64,000 bases of DNA from Solwaraspora sp. WMMD1047 (lineage in GTDB: Bacteria > Actinomycetota > Actinomycetes > Mycobacteriales > Micromonosporaceae), in the NCBI RefSeq assembly GCF_029626155.1, contig NZ_JARUBL010000001.1:3514501-3578500 (forward strand), in the 5' to 3' direction. Under the pieces are notes generated by a model. It was not told where the DNA came from. It searched no databases and saw only the letters and a program-made list of their open reading frames with translations. Numbering within the stretch: the first letter of the stretch is position 1; each line of letters begins with the position of its first letter. A program made the position numbers and the translations under genes. Shown in pieces: positions 1 through 8,768 of the stretch.

Positions 1-833
1 CCGATCAGCGTTGCGGCGATGCCTCCCACGATGCCGCCGACCGCCTGGGCTGCCATTATTGCTCCAAACGCGCGTGCGTCACCACCCAGCACATCGCGAA
101 CGAACGGTGCAATTAGCACACTCATGATCGCCTCGCCGGTACCGGTGATGATGGTGAACGCTAGGAATACCTGCAGGACGCGGCTGGAAAGCCCGATCCG
201 CATGCCTTCATACCACTCGCGCAGCACAGGTGGACGTGCCGCCGAGCCGGATCGAGGTCGGGTGCGGATCCGCCATAGCAGCCCGGCCGCGAGCGCGAAG
301 GTCATCATGTCCGCGAGGCCCAGCAGAGCGACGCCACCGACTGCCGCGATCGCCCCGCCCAATGCGGCGCCGACCAGCCGGGCGACGTCGCGGGCCTGAC
401 CGTTGAGCGAGTTGACGGTGATGAGGTGGTCGTCCGCGACCAAGGACGGCACGAGCGCTGCCTCGGCCGAGGTGAAGAACGGCGCGAGGCAGCTCTGCGC
501 CGCGATCACCAGGTAGACCAGCCAGACCTGACCAGGGTGCTGGACGGCGAGCAGTGGGAGCAGGGCGACGGCCATCAGCAGGTTGGCGACGATCATGGTA
601 CGGCGGCGGTCCCACCGATCGACGTAGACGCCCGCGACCGAGCCGAGTGCGATCTGCGGGAGAAGCGAGGCCAGTACAGAGCCTGCCGAGGCGAGCGTCG
701 AACCCGTCAGAACATAGACCTGATAGGCCAGCCCGGTTCGCAAAATCCAGTCACCCGTAAGTGAGATCAGGTTCGCGCCGAGCAACAGACGTAGGTCCCC
801 ATTTCTGGCGAGGATCCGCCAGAGCCGTCGCAC
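1..833 (-). CDS. MFS transporter, C-terminus beyond window edge
   Basis: This is the N-terminal part (about 277 residues) of a major facilitator superfamily exporter. Alternating hydrophobic segments are visible from the start, and a loop after helix 2 reads GVYVDRWDRRR, the usual MFS inter-helix basic motif. The start is GTG at 833, one base after the stop of the ArsR gene, and the ribosome binding site GGGAGG lies inside the end of that gene, so the two are probably one transcript and translationally coupled. A metal- or drug-responsive exporter under an ArsR-type repressor is the usual reading of such a pair; the substrate is unknown. Codon use is slightly less GC-biased than in neighbouring genes (CTA, ATA and GCA codons appear near the left edge). 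Confidence 0.85.
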   Translation of the reverse strand, partial: MRRLWRILARNGDLRLLLGANLISLTGDWILRTGLAYQVYVLTGSTLASAGSVLASLLPQIALGSVAGVYVDRWDRRRTMIVANLLMAVALLPLLAVQHPGQVWLVYLVIAAQSCLAPFFTSAEAALVPSLVADDHLITVNSLNGQARDVARLVGAALGGAIAAVGGVALLGLADMMTFALAAGLLWRIRTRPRSGSAARPPVLREWYEGMRIGLSSRVLQVFLAFTIITGTGEAIMSVLIAPFVRDVLGGDARAFGAIMAAQAVGGIVGGIAATLI

Positions 834-834
834 G

Positions 835-1434
835 TCATCCTCCCGACGGTGTCGGCCGCAGCGGCGCGGCCACGAGCGTCAGATTCACCGGGACTGCGTC
901 GACGGGCCGTTGACTCGGGTCGCCGAGCGGCCGTTGGTGCGCGAGCGGCGCCACGAGTTCGTCCCAGCGCCGCTTCACCTCGACGAACTCCTCGATCGTG
1001 AGGTAGAGCAGACTCTGCGAGACGCCAACGTGCTCAGCCCAGCGAGGGTCCTCGTCAGCCCGGCGCTGTTGCCAGTCCTCCAGTTGAGCAGCGGCCTGTT
1101 CGACGAGGTAGCGGTTGAGTAGTTCGACCGGTTCCCAGGACTCGGACGACCCGTCTGCCGCCTCGAACTGGTGCGAGGCGGCTGTGATCCGCCAGGGCCG
1201 CTCGCGGTTGTCGCCAGCGTCGGCGGGTTCTACGAAGCCGTACTTGGCCAGCTGACGCAGGTGATGGGACGCGAGCGCCTGACTGATCCCAAGTTGCCGG
1301 GCGGCCTGCGCTGCGGTGAGCGATCCCTCGCGACCGACGAGGCCGCAGAGCTTGAGGCGTAAGGGATGGGCGAGCGCCCGCAGGGCGAGCGGATCACTGA
1401 CGACCCGCCGTTCGGGATCGTTTTCCAAGGACAT
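835..1434 (-). CDS. ArsR-family winged-helix regulator
   Basis: A 199-residue DNA-binding regulator. Residues around 25-75 form an ArsR-type winged helix (LRLKLCGLVGREGSLTAAQA, then ISQALASHHLRQLAKYGFVE). The C-terminal half is charged and helical and shows no CxC metal site, so the signal is probably not a thiol-bound metal. ATG at 1434 is chosen over a TTG 39 bases upstream because a promoter fits exactly: a TTGACA -35 element (1469-1464) and a GAGACT -10 (1446-1441) place transcription start on the ATG, giving a leaderless message. The MFS gene follows after one base, so it is the likely target along with this gene itself. Confidence 0.85.
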   Translation of the reverse strand: MSLENDPERRVVSDPLALRALAHPLRLKLCGLVGREGSLTAAQAARQLGISQALASHHLRQLAKYGFVEPADAGDNRERPWRITAASHQFEAADGSSESWEPVELLNRYLVEQAAAQLEDWQQRRADEDPRWAEHVGVSQSLLYLTIEEFVEVKRRWDELVAPLAHQRPLGDPSQRPVDAVPVNLTLVAAPLRPTPSGG

Positions 1435-1440
1435 GTTTGG

Positions 1441-1480
1441 AGTCTCGAATGTCAGCAGACGCTTGTCAAGCAAGTGCTTG
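1441..1480 (-). promoter_or_regulatory. ArsR-MFS operon promoter with overlapping palindrome
   Basis: On the minus strand TTGACA (1469-1464) and GAGACT (1446-1441) are separated by 17 bases and sit in front of the ArsR start. A perfect inverted repeat, CAAGCA-AG-TGCTTG at 1467-1480, overlaps the -35 element. This is the expected place for an autorepressor operator; binding by the ArsR protein is inference. Confidence 0.5.
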
Positions 1481-1530
1481 GGATATCAGCTTGCCGGCGA
1501 CCTCACGAGCGGCGGCTGCCACATTAACCG

Positions 1531-2397
1531 TCAGAACAGGGTCAGCGGCTCGGCCGGCACGGGCTCGGGCAGTGCCGCGAGGCCGGGCAGCTGCGTCCGT
1601 ACCTCGTCGTGGAAGCGGCGGGCGAGGGCCGGCGCGTCCGCATTGTCCGGGGTGTGGATGAACATCGTCGGCGTCCGCCCCTCGCGTAGCCAGCCGGCGA
1701 CGACCTCGACCCACGGTCGCCACCCCTCAACCGTCCGCGCAGTGTCGTCTCGGCCCAGATAGCGGACGATGGGCCGATCGGTCAACGCCCGCGAGCGCGG
1801 TGGCAGGCGCGGCTTCTTCGTCCACGCCTCCCGCTCCGCGTCGCTGCTCGGCGCGGCCCGGAAGAAGGCGGTGGTGTCGAACGGAGTCCACTCGGCGCCG
1901 GCCAGCGCCCGCTCCAGCAGGCGGGTTGCGGCCGGGTCGGTGAAGAAGTCGGGATGGCGGACCTCCACCGCGTAGCGGTGGGTGTCGGGCAGCCGGCGCA
2001 GGAAGTGTGCCAGCGCCGGTACGTCGGCCGGGGCGAAGGAGCCGGGGAGTTGGATCCAGAGGGCGTGCGCCCGGGGTCCGAGCGGCTCGATGGCGGTCAG
2101 GAAGGCGCGTAACGGCTCGTCAACGTCGGTCAGTCGCCGTTCGTGGGTGATCACCTTCGGCAGCTTGACCACGAATCGGAAATCGGGAGCGGTCTGCCGC
2201 GCCCACGACGCCACAGTTTCCCCGGCCGGGGTCGCGTAGAAGGTGGTGTTGCCCTCCACCGCGTTGCACCAGCTGGCGTAGGAGCGCAACCGTTCGTGGG
2301 CGGGCAGCGGGTGGGGGAGGAAGCGTCCCTGCCACGCCCGGTGGGTCCACATCGCGCAGCCGACGTGCAGGCGCATTGCGCTATTCTGCCCCGACAT
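1531..2397 (-). CDS. DUF72 family protein
   Basis: A 288-residue DUF72 protein (YecE-like TIM-barrel family) of unknown biochemical function. Family hallmarks are the opening HVGCAMWTHRAWQGRFLP, then YASWCNAVEGNTTFYATP, FRFVVKLPKVITHERRL, and the ending MFIHTPDNADAPALA followed by a short tail. ATG at 2397 is preferred because GGGAGG lies upstream; an in-frame ATG at 2376 lacks a ribosome binding site. The gene is followed upstream by the GNAT gene on the same strand, with about 50 bases between them. Confidence 0.88.
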   Translation of the reverse strand: MSGQNSAMRLHVGCAMWTHRAWQGRFLPHPLPAHERLRSYASWCNAVEGNTTFYATPAGETVASWARQTAPDFRFVVKLPKVITHERRLTDVDEPLRAFLTAIEPLGPRAHALWIQLPGSFAPADVPALAHFLRRLPDTHRYAVEVRHPDFFTDPAATRLLERALAGAEWTPFDTTAFFRAAPSSDAEREAWTKKPRLPPRSRALTDRPIVRYLGRDDTARTVEGWRPWVEVVAGWLREGRTPTMFIHTPDNADAPALARRFHDEVRTQLPGLAALPEPVPAEPLTLF

Positions 2398-2446
2398 CAG
2401 GCTGTTCCTCCCCGGCTCGGTGGCGGTCATGGGCGGTCCGCCGGTG

Positions 2447-3049
2447 TCACCCGCGCCGCCCACCGTCGCGTTCGCGGTGCGCGGGCCACTCGTCGGCGAG
2501 CATCGCGAAGTCCAGCTCCGTGCTCCACTCGCCCTTGAAGAACTCGTTGCGCACCAGCCGGGCCTCCTGTCGCATCCCGAGCCGGCGGGCAACCTGCGCC
2601 GACGCGGTGTTGCGTTCGTCGATCCGGGCGACGATGCGGTGCAGGCCGAGCCCGTCGAAGCCGAGGCCCAGCAGCGCCCGAGCAGCCTCGGTGGCGTAGC
2701 CCAGGCCCTGCACGTCCGGATGCAGGACGTACCCGATCTCGCCCCCACCGTGGGTCCGGCTGTGCCAGAAGAGCACCACGTCGCCGATCAGCCGGCCACT
2801 TCGGGTGATGGTCACCCCGAGCGTGAGGGCCTGGCCCTCGTCGGTCAGGTCGGAATTGGCCCAGATGGTGCGGAGCCGGTCGCGGACGACCTGTTCCGTC
2901 ATCGGTTCGAACGGGACGTACCGACAGACGTGGGGCAGGCTGCGGTACGCGACCAGGGCGTCCACGTCGCCCGTGGTCAGCGGACGCAGCGACAGCCGTG
3001 GGGTGCGGACCGGGTAGTGCGGGCGGAGGGCGGGCTGAGGTTCCGGCAC
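2447..3049 (-). CDS. GNAT family N-acetyltransferase (RimJ/RimL type)
   Basis: A 200-residue acetyltransferase of the Acetyltransf_3 group. The N-terminus reads TPRLSLRPLTTGDVDALVAY, the acetyl-CoA binding region is EIGYVLHPDVQGLGYATEA (pattern Q-G-x-G-x-A/G), and HRIVARIDERNTASAQVARR is the typical following segment. Substrate is unknown; relatives modify protein N-termini or antibiotics. GTG at 3049 is the only reasonable start after the PhzF-side intergenic region; a weak CACGAT -10 lies six bases upstream. It is divergent from the PhzF-like gene at 3118. Confidence 0.85.
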   Translation of the reverse strand: MPEPQPALRPHYPVRTPRLSLRPLTTGDVDALVAYRSLPHVCRYVPFEPMTEQVVRDRLRTIWANSDLTDEGQALTLGVTITRSGRLIGDVVLFWHSRTHGGGEIGYVLHPDVQGLGYATEAARALLGLGFDGLGLHRIVARIDERNTASAQVARRLGMRQEARLVRNEFFKGEWSTELDFAMLADEWPAHRERDGGRRG

Positions 3050-3117
3050 CCGATCATCGTGCCAGGCCGTCAGCCCTCGACGATCCGTACCCGGCGGACC
3101 TGGTATGCCTTGACCCC

Positions 3118-4011
3118 ATGCGGATACGCCTGGTCCAGATCGACGCCTTCGCCGACCGGCCGTTCGAGGGCAACCCGGCCGCGGTGATGCCGCTGCCGTG
3201 GTGGCTGCCGGATGCCCTGCTGCACCGGATCGCGGCGGAGAACAACCTTTCCGAGACCGCGTTCTACACCGACGCACTGCCAGCTGGGGTCGACCGGCCG
3301 GACGGCAGCGACGGCGCCTACCATCTGCGCTGGTTCACCCCCGCGGTCGAGGTCGACCTCTGCGGGCACGCGACCCTCGCGGCCGCCGGGCAGCTCTTCG
3401 ACGACCGCCACCCCGACGGCGGGCGGCTGTCGTTCTGGACCCGCAGCGGCTGGCTGCATGTGCGCCGGGGCGACCGGGACGGACTGCTGGTGCTGGACTT
3501 TCCGGCCGAGCCGTTGACCCCGGTGCCGGCCGGCGACCCGCTGCTGTCGGCGGCGTCGACCGCGCTCGGCGTTACGACGCCGCACGCTCTGCGCGGGACC
3601 GACCTGTTCCTCGTGCTCCCCGAGCCGGCGGCGGTCCGGGCGGTGACGCCGGACTTCTCGGCGCTGGCGCGGCTTCCGATCCGGGGCGTGGCGGTCGCCG
3701 CCCCTGGTGACGGCACCGGCGGCGGAGACGGGGGCGGCTCCGGCGGTGACGGGTTCGACTTCGTGTCCCGCTGGTTCGGTGGCAACTCGGGGGTTGGGGA
3801 GGACCCGGTCACCGGCTCGGCGCACAGCCAGCTCGCGCCCTACTGGGCGGCACGTCTCGGACGCCGCCGCCTGACCGCCAGGCAGTTGTCGGCGCGTGGG
3901 GGCACGGTCGTCTGCGAGGTCGACGGCGACCGGGTCCGGCTGGCCGGCACCTACCACCGGTACCTGGACGGGATGGTCACCATCTACCCGGACGGCGCGG
4001 CCACGCAATGA
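3118..4011 (+). CDS. PhzF family isomerase/epimerase-like protein
   Basis: A 297-residue PhzF-family protein (diaminopimelate-epimerase fold). Diagnostic motifs are the opening VQIDAFADRPFEGNPAAV, the active-site glutamate in NNLSETAFYT, DLCGHATLAAAGQL, and GEDPVTGSAHSQLAPYW near residue 225. Members isomerise small carboxylic acids; PhzF itself acts in phenazine biosynthesis, but no other phenazine gene is here, so a housekeeping or unknown role is likelier. A Gly-rich insertion (about residues 201-210) is unusual. ATG at 3118 is the start; only 68 bases separate it from the divergent GNAT gene. Confidence 0.88.
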   Translation: MRIRLVQIDAFADRPFEGNPAAVMPLPWWLPDALLHRIAAENNLSETAFYTDALPAGVDRPDGSDGAYHLRWFTPAVEVDLCGHATLAAAGQLFDDRHPDGGRLSFWTRSGWLHVRRGDRDGLLVLDFPAEPLTPVPAGDPLLSAASTALGVTTPHALRGTDLFLVLPEPAAVRAVTPDFSALARLPIRGVAVAAPGDGTGGGDGGGSGGDGFDFVSRWFGGNSGVGEDPVTGSAHSQLAPYWAARLGRRRLTARQLSARGGTVVCEVDGDRVRLAGTYHRYLDGMVTIYPDGAATQ

Positions 4012-4021
4012 TCGGGCGCGG

Positions 4022-4309
4022 TCAACGGCCGACGGTCAGCCGGATCTGCACCGTGTCACCCACGTCGATCCGCTCTGCCTGGCGCACCCGGGCTCGGAGT
4101 GGGACCAGGTAGCGCCCGTCTTTCGGGAACAGCGACGTGGGCCACTCACTCGCCCCGATCCGCGCCCGCACCGGGATCATGCCCCAGCCGTACGACACGA
4201 CCGGGGAGGCCGCCGCCAACTCGGCACACTCCCGCTCGGGGACGGTGACGAAGTGAAACGGCGAGGGTCCCCGCCAGAACCACACCTCGCCACTGAACTC
4301 CAGGTCCAC
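4022..4309 (-). CDS. DUF1905 domain protein
   Basis: A 95-residue DUF1905 protein, a small beta-barrel family of unknown function often found alone or fused to YdeI-like domains. It opens with LEFSGEVWFWRGPSPFHFVT and ends RIDVGDTVQIRLTVGR, both typical. GTG at 4309 is used as start. It ends ten bases from the PhzF-like gene, with which it is convergent. Confidence 0.82.
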   Translation of the reverse strand: MDLEFSGEVWFWRGPSPFHFVTVPERECAELAAASPVVSYGWGMIPVRARIGASEWPTSLFPKDGRYLVPLRARVRQAERIDVGDTVQIRLTVGR

Positions 4310-4463
4310 CTGACCAGGCTACGGGATCGACCCGACCGACCGACCGAGCATGATCGGGCGTCGCCACCGTGCCCGGACCGGCAACCGTCGAGTGCGATGC
4401 GGACCCGGCCGCACACCGTGTCGTCGTCCGGATTCGTCCGCGGAAAGTGTCGCACGTATGTTC

Positions 4464-4476
4464 TAAATTGGTGGCG
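4464..4476 (+). promoter_or_regulatory. -10 element for leaderless HNH gene
   Basis: TAAATT at 4464-4469 is followed by six bases and then the GTG start at 4476, so transcription probably begins on the start codon. No ribosome binding site is visible upstream. Confidence 0.5.
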
Positions 4477-5726
4477 TGTTGGAGTTGCTGCGACGGATTG
4501 ACGGCTTGGTGGACCAGGCCGTCGAGCGGCCCACGTGGCCGCTGTCCGACGCGGACCTGATCGAGGCCGCGGCGGCCGCCCACGCGCTGGAGCAGCGAGC
4601 GGCGGCGATCCGGCTGGCCTGCGTGCGGGAGGTGGACGCTCGGGGGATCGCGGTCGCGCAGGGCGCGTCGTCGACGGCGGCGTGGCTACGCGACCGGTTG
4701 CGGATCAGCGCACCGGCGGCCCGTCGCACCGTCGACCTCGCCGCGGCCCTCGCCGTCGCGCCGCCGGTCGTCGCCGACGCGCTCGCCGCGGGGCGGATCA
4801 CCGTGGAGCAGAGCCAGGCCATCGTCCACAGCATCACCGACCTGCCCGGTCAGGTCGGCTCCGAGGTGACGGCGAAGGCAGCCGATCTGCTGGTCGGCTT
4901 CGGCACCCAGTTCGAACCGGCGATCCTGCGGCGGCTCGGCCGGCGGGTCCTGGACCATGTCGCGCCCGACGAGGCCGAGGCAGCCGACCTGGCGTCCCTG
5001 GACCGCCAGGAGGAGCGCACCCGCACGCGGCGGTATGTGACTCTCTCGGCCGGCCCCGAAGGTGCGGTCCGGTTGACCGGCATGCTGGATGCGGAGACCG
5101 CCGGGCTGCTGCACGCCGCGCTCGACCCCCTCGCCGGCCCGTCAGGCGTCGGGGACGACCGCAGCCCGGGGCAACGCCGCCACGATGCCCTCGGGGAGGT
5201 GTGTCGACTGGCGTTACGCACCGGCGACCTGCCCGCCTCCGGTGGGGATCGGCCCCAGTTGGTGATCACCACCGGCTTCGACGCCGTCGCCCGCCAGTTG
5301 GGAGCCGGCACCCTCGACACCGGGCTGAGGCTGACCCCGACGACGGTACGGCGGCTGGCCTGCGACGCGGCGATTCTGCCCGCCGTGCTCGGCGGCAACG
5401 GCCAGGTCCTCGACCTGGGCCGGCAACGCCGCCTGATCACCGGCCCGCTCCGCCGGGCGCTGGTGTTACGCGACCGTGGCTGCGCGTTTCCCGGTTGCGA
5501 CCGGCCGCCGCGCTGGTGCGACGGCCACCATGTCCGGGCCTGGCACCAGGGCGGGCCGACGGCCCTCGGTAACGCGGTTCTGCTCTGCGGGCACCACCAC
5601 CGGGTTGTCCATCAGGGCCAGTGGGAGGTCCGGCTCGCCCCGGACGGACATCCCGAGTTCCTCCCGCCCGCCTGGCTCGACCCCACCCGACTACCCCGCC
5701 GCAACCACTATCACCGAAGACCCTGA
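4476..5726 (+). CDS. DUF222 domain HNH endonuclease-like protein
   Basis: A 416-residue protein with an N-terminal DUF222 region (about residues 20-280, rich in Ala/Arg helices) and a C-terminal HNH nuclease domain (about 330-385). The zinc/HNH motif reads RGCAFPGCDRPPRWCDGHHV followed by AWHQGGPT and VLLCGHHHRVVHQ, so the metal-binding and catalytic His residues are intact. This family (13E12-like) is multicopy in actinobacteria and its biological role is unsettled. The start is a leaderless GTG. It ends 33 bases before the convergent peptidase gene. Confidence 0.88.
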   Translation: MLELLRRIDGLVDQAVERPTWPLSDADLIEAAAAAHALEQRAAAIRLACVREVDARGIAVAQGASSTAAWLRDRLRISAPAARRTVDLAAALAVAPPVVADALAAGRITVEQSQAIVHSITDLPGQVGSEVTAKAADLLVGFGTQFEPAILRRLGRRVLDHVAPDEAEAADLASLDRQEERTRTRRYVTLSAGPEGAVRLTGMLDAETAGLLHAALDPLAGPSGVGDDRSPGQRRHDALGEVCRLALRTGDLPASGGDRPQLVITTGFDAVARQLGAGTLDTGLRLTPTTVRRLACDAAILPAVLGGNGQVLDLGRQRRLITGPLRRALVLRDRGCAFPGCDRPPRWCDGHHVRAWHQGGPTALGNAVLLCGHHHRVVHQGQWEVRLAPDGHPEFLPPAWLDPTRLPRRNHYHRRP

Positions 5727-5759
5727 CCCGTTCGGGCCGCCGGCGCCATCCGTCCCGGA

Positions 5760-7652
5760 TCAGAGGCCGGCGGCGTGCGCGGCGGCGGTGCCGCCGACCA
5801 CCGGCAGCACGATCCGGCTGCTCTTCAGCGCGACCTCGATGCTGGCCCGGGTCTGGTCGGCCCGGCTGGAGTACTGCGGGTAGCTCGCCACCAGGATCAC
5901 CCCGATCCGGTGCCCCGGCTGGAAGACGTAGTCCTCCGGCAACAGCGGAAAACCGAAGTTGTACGCCGTACCCGGCACCAGCGGCACGTCCTCGCGCAGC
6001 GACTGCCGGTTTGTCGCGTCCAGGATGCCCTTGCTGACCAGTTCGGTGTCGGCGGTCGCCACCCGCTTGACGGTCTGCCGGTAGCAGCCGTTGTCGGTGG
6101 CGCTGCTCTCGCCCCAGCAGTCCCTGGTGTCCAAGGTGGTGATGCCCTCGCCGGAGGCCCGGTGCGCGACCCGCTCGGCGGTGCCGTAGTCGACCAGGAT
6201 CGCGCCGAAGTTGGTGTCGGTCTGATCGGCCGACGCCCGGATCCGCACCTGGGGGGTGCCCGAGACGTGCAGCGGCGCGGTCAGCGGCTCGGAGAGGTAG
6301 ACCAGCCGGTTCGGCTGGACCGCGTCCGGGTTGCCGATCATCGTGTTCTGGCTCTGCGTCGGGTTGTCCTGGAACGTCGCGGCCGACGGCTTCGCGACCG
6401 GCACCAGACCGAGCCCGCCCGCGCCGCCGGCCGCCGGCTGCAGGAACACCTCGGTGTCGGTGGACCCCGGGACCGGCCAGTCGGCGTGGGTCTCCCACAC
6501 GTCGGCCGCCCGCTCCACGTCGACCCGGGGCTCGTCGGTGATCCCGTTCGGCACCTGGTGCAGCCAGAAGTCGAACCAGCGGTGCAGGGTGGCCACCCAC
6601 TCGGCCCGGCGGAAGTCGAACGGGTCGACGTGCCCGGTCTGGGTGATCCAGAGCTTGCGGTCGACATCGTGCTCCGCGAGGGCGTACCAGAATTTGCTCA
6701 TGTGGTCGGCGCGGACGTTGTCGTCGTTGATGCCGTGCACCAGGAAGACGCTCGCGGTGATCTTGCCGGCCTTCTTGACGTAGCTGCGTTCGTTCCAGAA
6801 GGCGGTGTAGTTGCCGTGCTCGTCGCCGTCGGCGGCAGCGAGGGCGTCGCGGACCGGCCGGCAGTACTCCCGGCGGTCCGGGTTGGTGACGATGTTGGCC
6901 AGGTACGACGGGTAGTCGTTGCCGCGGGTCACCACGCCGTTGCTGCGGGTGTAGTCGTAGTACTCCGACGGGCCGCCGATCGGCACGATCGTGGTCAGCC
7001 CCGGCACGCCGGTCACGGCGGTGGCCATCGCCAGCGAACCGTCGTACGACTTGCCGATCATGCCGGTGTGGCCGTTGTGCCAGTCCGCCCGGACCACCGT
7101 GCCGGCGGCGTCGCGGGCGGTCGCCCGGCCGTTCAGCCAGTTGATCGCCTGCTTGGCGCTGAGATTGTCCTGGTTGGCGTTTGTGGTCGGGCAGCCGGTC
7201 GACGAGCCGGTGCCCACCATGTCCAGCAGGATGACCGCGTACCCGCGGGGCACGAAGTAGTTGTCGTAGAAGAGCGGCCACTTCTCCAGCAGGCCGTCGC
7301 CGTCGAGGTCCTGCTTGCACTGCGAGTCGTTGCCCCGGCACAGCGTCGTGTAGTAGGGGCTGGCGTCCATGATGACCGGCACCCGCAGCCCGTCCTCGGT
7401 GGCGCGCGGCCGGATGACGTCGAACGCGATGACGTCGCGCAACCCGTCGCCGTCGCTGTCGAACGTCGAGTCGATGAAGAGCTTCTCCCGGATCGCGTCG
7501 GCGTAGCCGAAGACCGGCTGGGTCACCCCGTCCGCCACCACGATCGACGGCGCCGGCCCGGCGTACGCGGGGGCCGTGCCGCCGAACATGGCGACCACGG
7601 CCAGCGGGAGGGTCGCGATCACGGCACCCCATGATCTGCCGATGCGTGCCAT
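5760..7652 (-). CDS. Secreted S15-type peptidase (Xaa-Pro dipeptidyl-peptidase/CocE-like)
   Basis: A 630-residue exported alpha/beta hydrolase. Starting at ATG 7652, behind GGAG, it has a signal peptide (arginines, then IATLPLAVVAMFGG, cleavage near TAPAYA). The catalytic serine sits in GMIGKSYDGSLAMA, the S15/CocE G-x-S-Y-x-G elbow; LDMVGTGSSTGCP and a C-terminal jelly-roll region with FNFGFPLLPEDYVFQPG-like sequence follow the family layout. Members cleave Xaa-Pro dipeptides or hydrolyse esters; the Streptomyces-type secreted Xaa-Pro dipeptidyl-peptidase is the closest by memory. It has no operon partner. Confidence 0.85.
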   Translation of the reverse strand: MARIGRSWGAVIATLPLAVVAMFGGTAPAYAGPAPSIVVADGVTQPVFGYADAIREKLFIDSTFDSDGDGLRDVIAFDVIRPRATEDGLRVPVIMDASPYYTTLCRGNDSQCKQDLDGDGLLEKWPLFYDNYFVPRGYAVILLDMVGTGSSTGCPTTNANQDNLSAKQAINWLNGRATARDAAGTVVRADWHNGHTGMIGKSYDGSLAMATAVTGVPGLTTIVPIGGPSEYYDYTRSNGVVTRGNDYPSYLANIVTNPDRREYCRPVRDALAAADGDEHGNYTAFWNERSYVKKAGKITASVFLVHGINDDNVRADHMSKFWYALAEHDVDRKLWITQTGHVDPFDFRRAEWVATLHRWFDFWLHQVPNGITDEPRVDVERAADVWETHADWPVPGSTDTEVFLQPAAGGAGGLGLVPVAKPSAATFQDNPTQSQNTMIGNPDAVQPNRLVYLSEPLTAPLHVSGTPQVRIRASADQTDTNFGAILVDYGTAERVAHRASGEGITTLDTRDCWGESSATDNGCYRQTVKRVATADTELVSKGILDATNRQSLREDVPLVPGTAYNFGFPLLPEDYVFQPGHRIGVILVASYPQYSSRADQTRASIEVALKSSRIVLPVVGGTAAAHAAGL

Positions 7653-7782
7653 CCGCACTCCTCGTCGCTCGGTCCGCACCACCTTGGAGCGGGTAGGTTA
7701 TGCCGGCGGCGGCGGTCCGGACTACCGGCAACTGTCGGAACCCGCACCGGTCGGGCTGCGACGCCGGCTGAATCGGCCCCGG

Positions 7783-7824
7783 TACGGTTGGCCGGTGACC
7801 GTGCCGCCGGATCGGACCGCGTGA
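7783..7824 (+). promoter_or_regulatory. -10 element and possible 9-codon leader ORF before sulfurtransferase
   Basis: TACGGT at 7783-7788 lies exactly six bases before a GTG at 7795. That GTG opens a nine-codon ORF (VTVPPDRTA) whose TGA (7822-7824) overlaps the sulfurtransferase ATG as TGATG. A leaderless mini-ORF that delivers ribosomes to the main start would explain the missing ribosome binding site. This is inference from spacing only. Confidence 0.3.
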
Positions 7825-8681
7825 TGCCCCGCCACCCGGGTGACGTCCTGATCACCGTCGACGAGCTGGCCGCGGCCCTGGGCTCCGGCCGGCGGCCGGT
7901 CCTGCTGGACGTGCGGTGGCGGCTCGGCGACCCGGACGGGCGGCGGCACCACCTGGCCGGGCACCTGCCCGGAGCGGTCTACGTGGATCTCGACACCGAG
8001 CTGTCCGACCCGCCGACAGCCCGGGACGGCCGGCACCCGCTGCCGGACGTCGCGCGACTGCAGGCGGCGGCCCGGCGGTGGGGAATCTCCGACGGCACCG
8101 ACGTGGTCGCGTACGACGACACCGGCAACCTCGCCGCCGCGCGGGCCTGGTGGCTGCTGACCTGGGCCGGGGTCACCGGGGTACGGCTGCTCGACGGCGG
8201 CTACCGGGCCTGGCGGGACGGCGGCGGCGCCGTCGAACAGGGCGACGTCCAACCCGCCCCGGGTACGGTGACCCTGCGCCCCGGCGCCCTGCCCGTGGTG
8301 GACGCGGACGGCGCGGCCCGGACGGCGACGCACGGTGTGCTGCTGGACGCCCGGGCGGCCGAACGCTACCGCGGCGACCAGGAACCGGTCGACCCCCGCG
8401 CCGGTCACATCCCCGGCGCGGTGTCCGCGCCCACCACCGACAACCTGACTCCGGACGGCCGGTTCCGGCCGGCCGCCGAGCTGGCGGAGCGGTTCGCCCG
8501 GCTCGGCGCCGGCGGCGGTCCGGTCGCCGTCTACTGCGGATCCGGCGTCACCGCGAGCCATCAGATCGCCGCGCTGCGGATCGCCGGCCTGCCCGCCGCC
8601 CTCTACCCGGGTTCCTGGTCGCAGTGGTCCAACGAGCCCGGCCGCCCGGTCGCCACCGGGGACGACAACCCCCGAGGCTGA
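7824..8681 (+). CDS. Two-domain rhodanese sulfurtransferase (SseA-like)
   Basis: A 285-residue tandem rhodanese protein. The N-terminal domain (about 1-130) lacks the catalytic cysteine (VVAYDDTGNLAAARAWW), as usual for the inactive half. The C-terminal domain carries the active loop in VAVYCGSGVTASHQ; the CG-S/A-GVT form points to 3-mercaptopyruvate or thiosulfate sulfurtransferase activity. CRHR/HIPGAVSAP-like elements (GHIPGAVSAPTTDN) complete the fold. Start is ATG 7824, overlapping the stop of a short upstream ORF. The universal stress gene follows on the same strand. Confidence 0.9.
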   Translation: MPRHPGDVLITVDELAAALGSGRRPVLLDVRWRLGDPDGRRHHLAGHLPGAVYVDLDTELSDPPTARDGRHPLPDVARLQAAARRWGISDGTDVVAYDDTGNLAAARAWWLLTWAGVTGVRLLDGGYRAWRDGGGAVEQGDVQPAPGTVTLRPGALPVVDADGAARTATHGVLLDARAAERYRGDQEPVDPRAGHIPGAVSAPTTDNLTPDGRFRPAAELAERFARLGAGGGPVAVYCGSGVTASHQIAALRIAGLPAALYPGSWSQWSNEPGRPVATGDDNPRG

Positions 8682-8768
8682 CCGGGGGTCCTTCGGCCCT
8701 GGTCGGCGACCCGGAGCCGTGGGATGTTCGGAGTGCGGGGATCAGGCTGACCCCGCCGGAGGTGGACG

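Noticed and set aside
5775-7634. 619-residue open frame on the plus strand opposite the S15 peptidase
   Set aside because: It is the mirror of a strong secreted-peptidase gene in GC-rich DNA. Its composition (Val/Arg/Gly/His-rich, no motifs) is typical of antisense frames.
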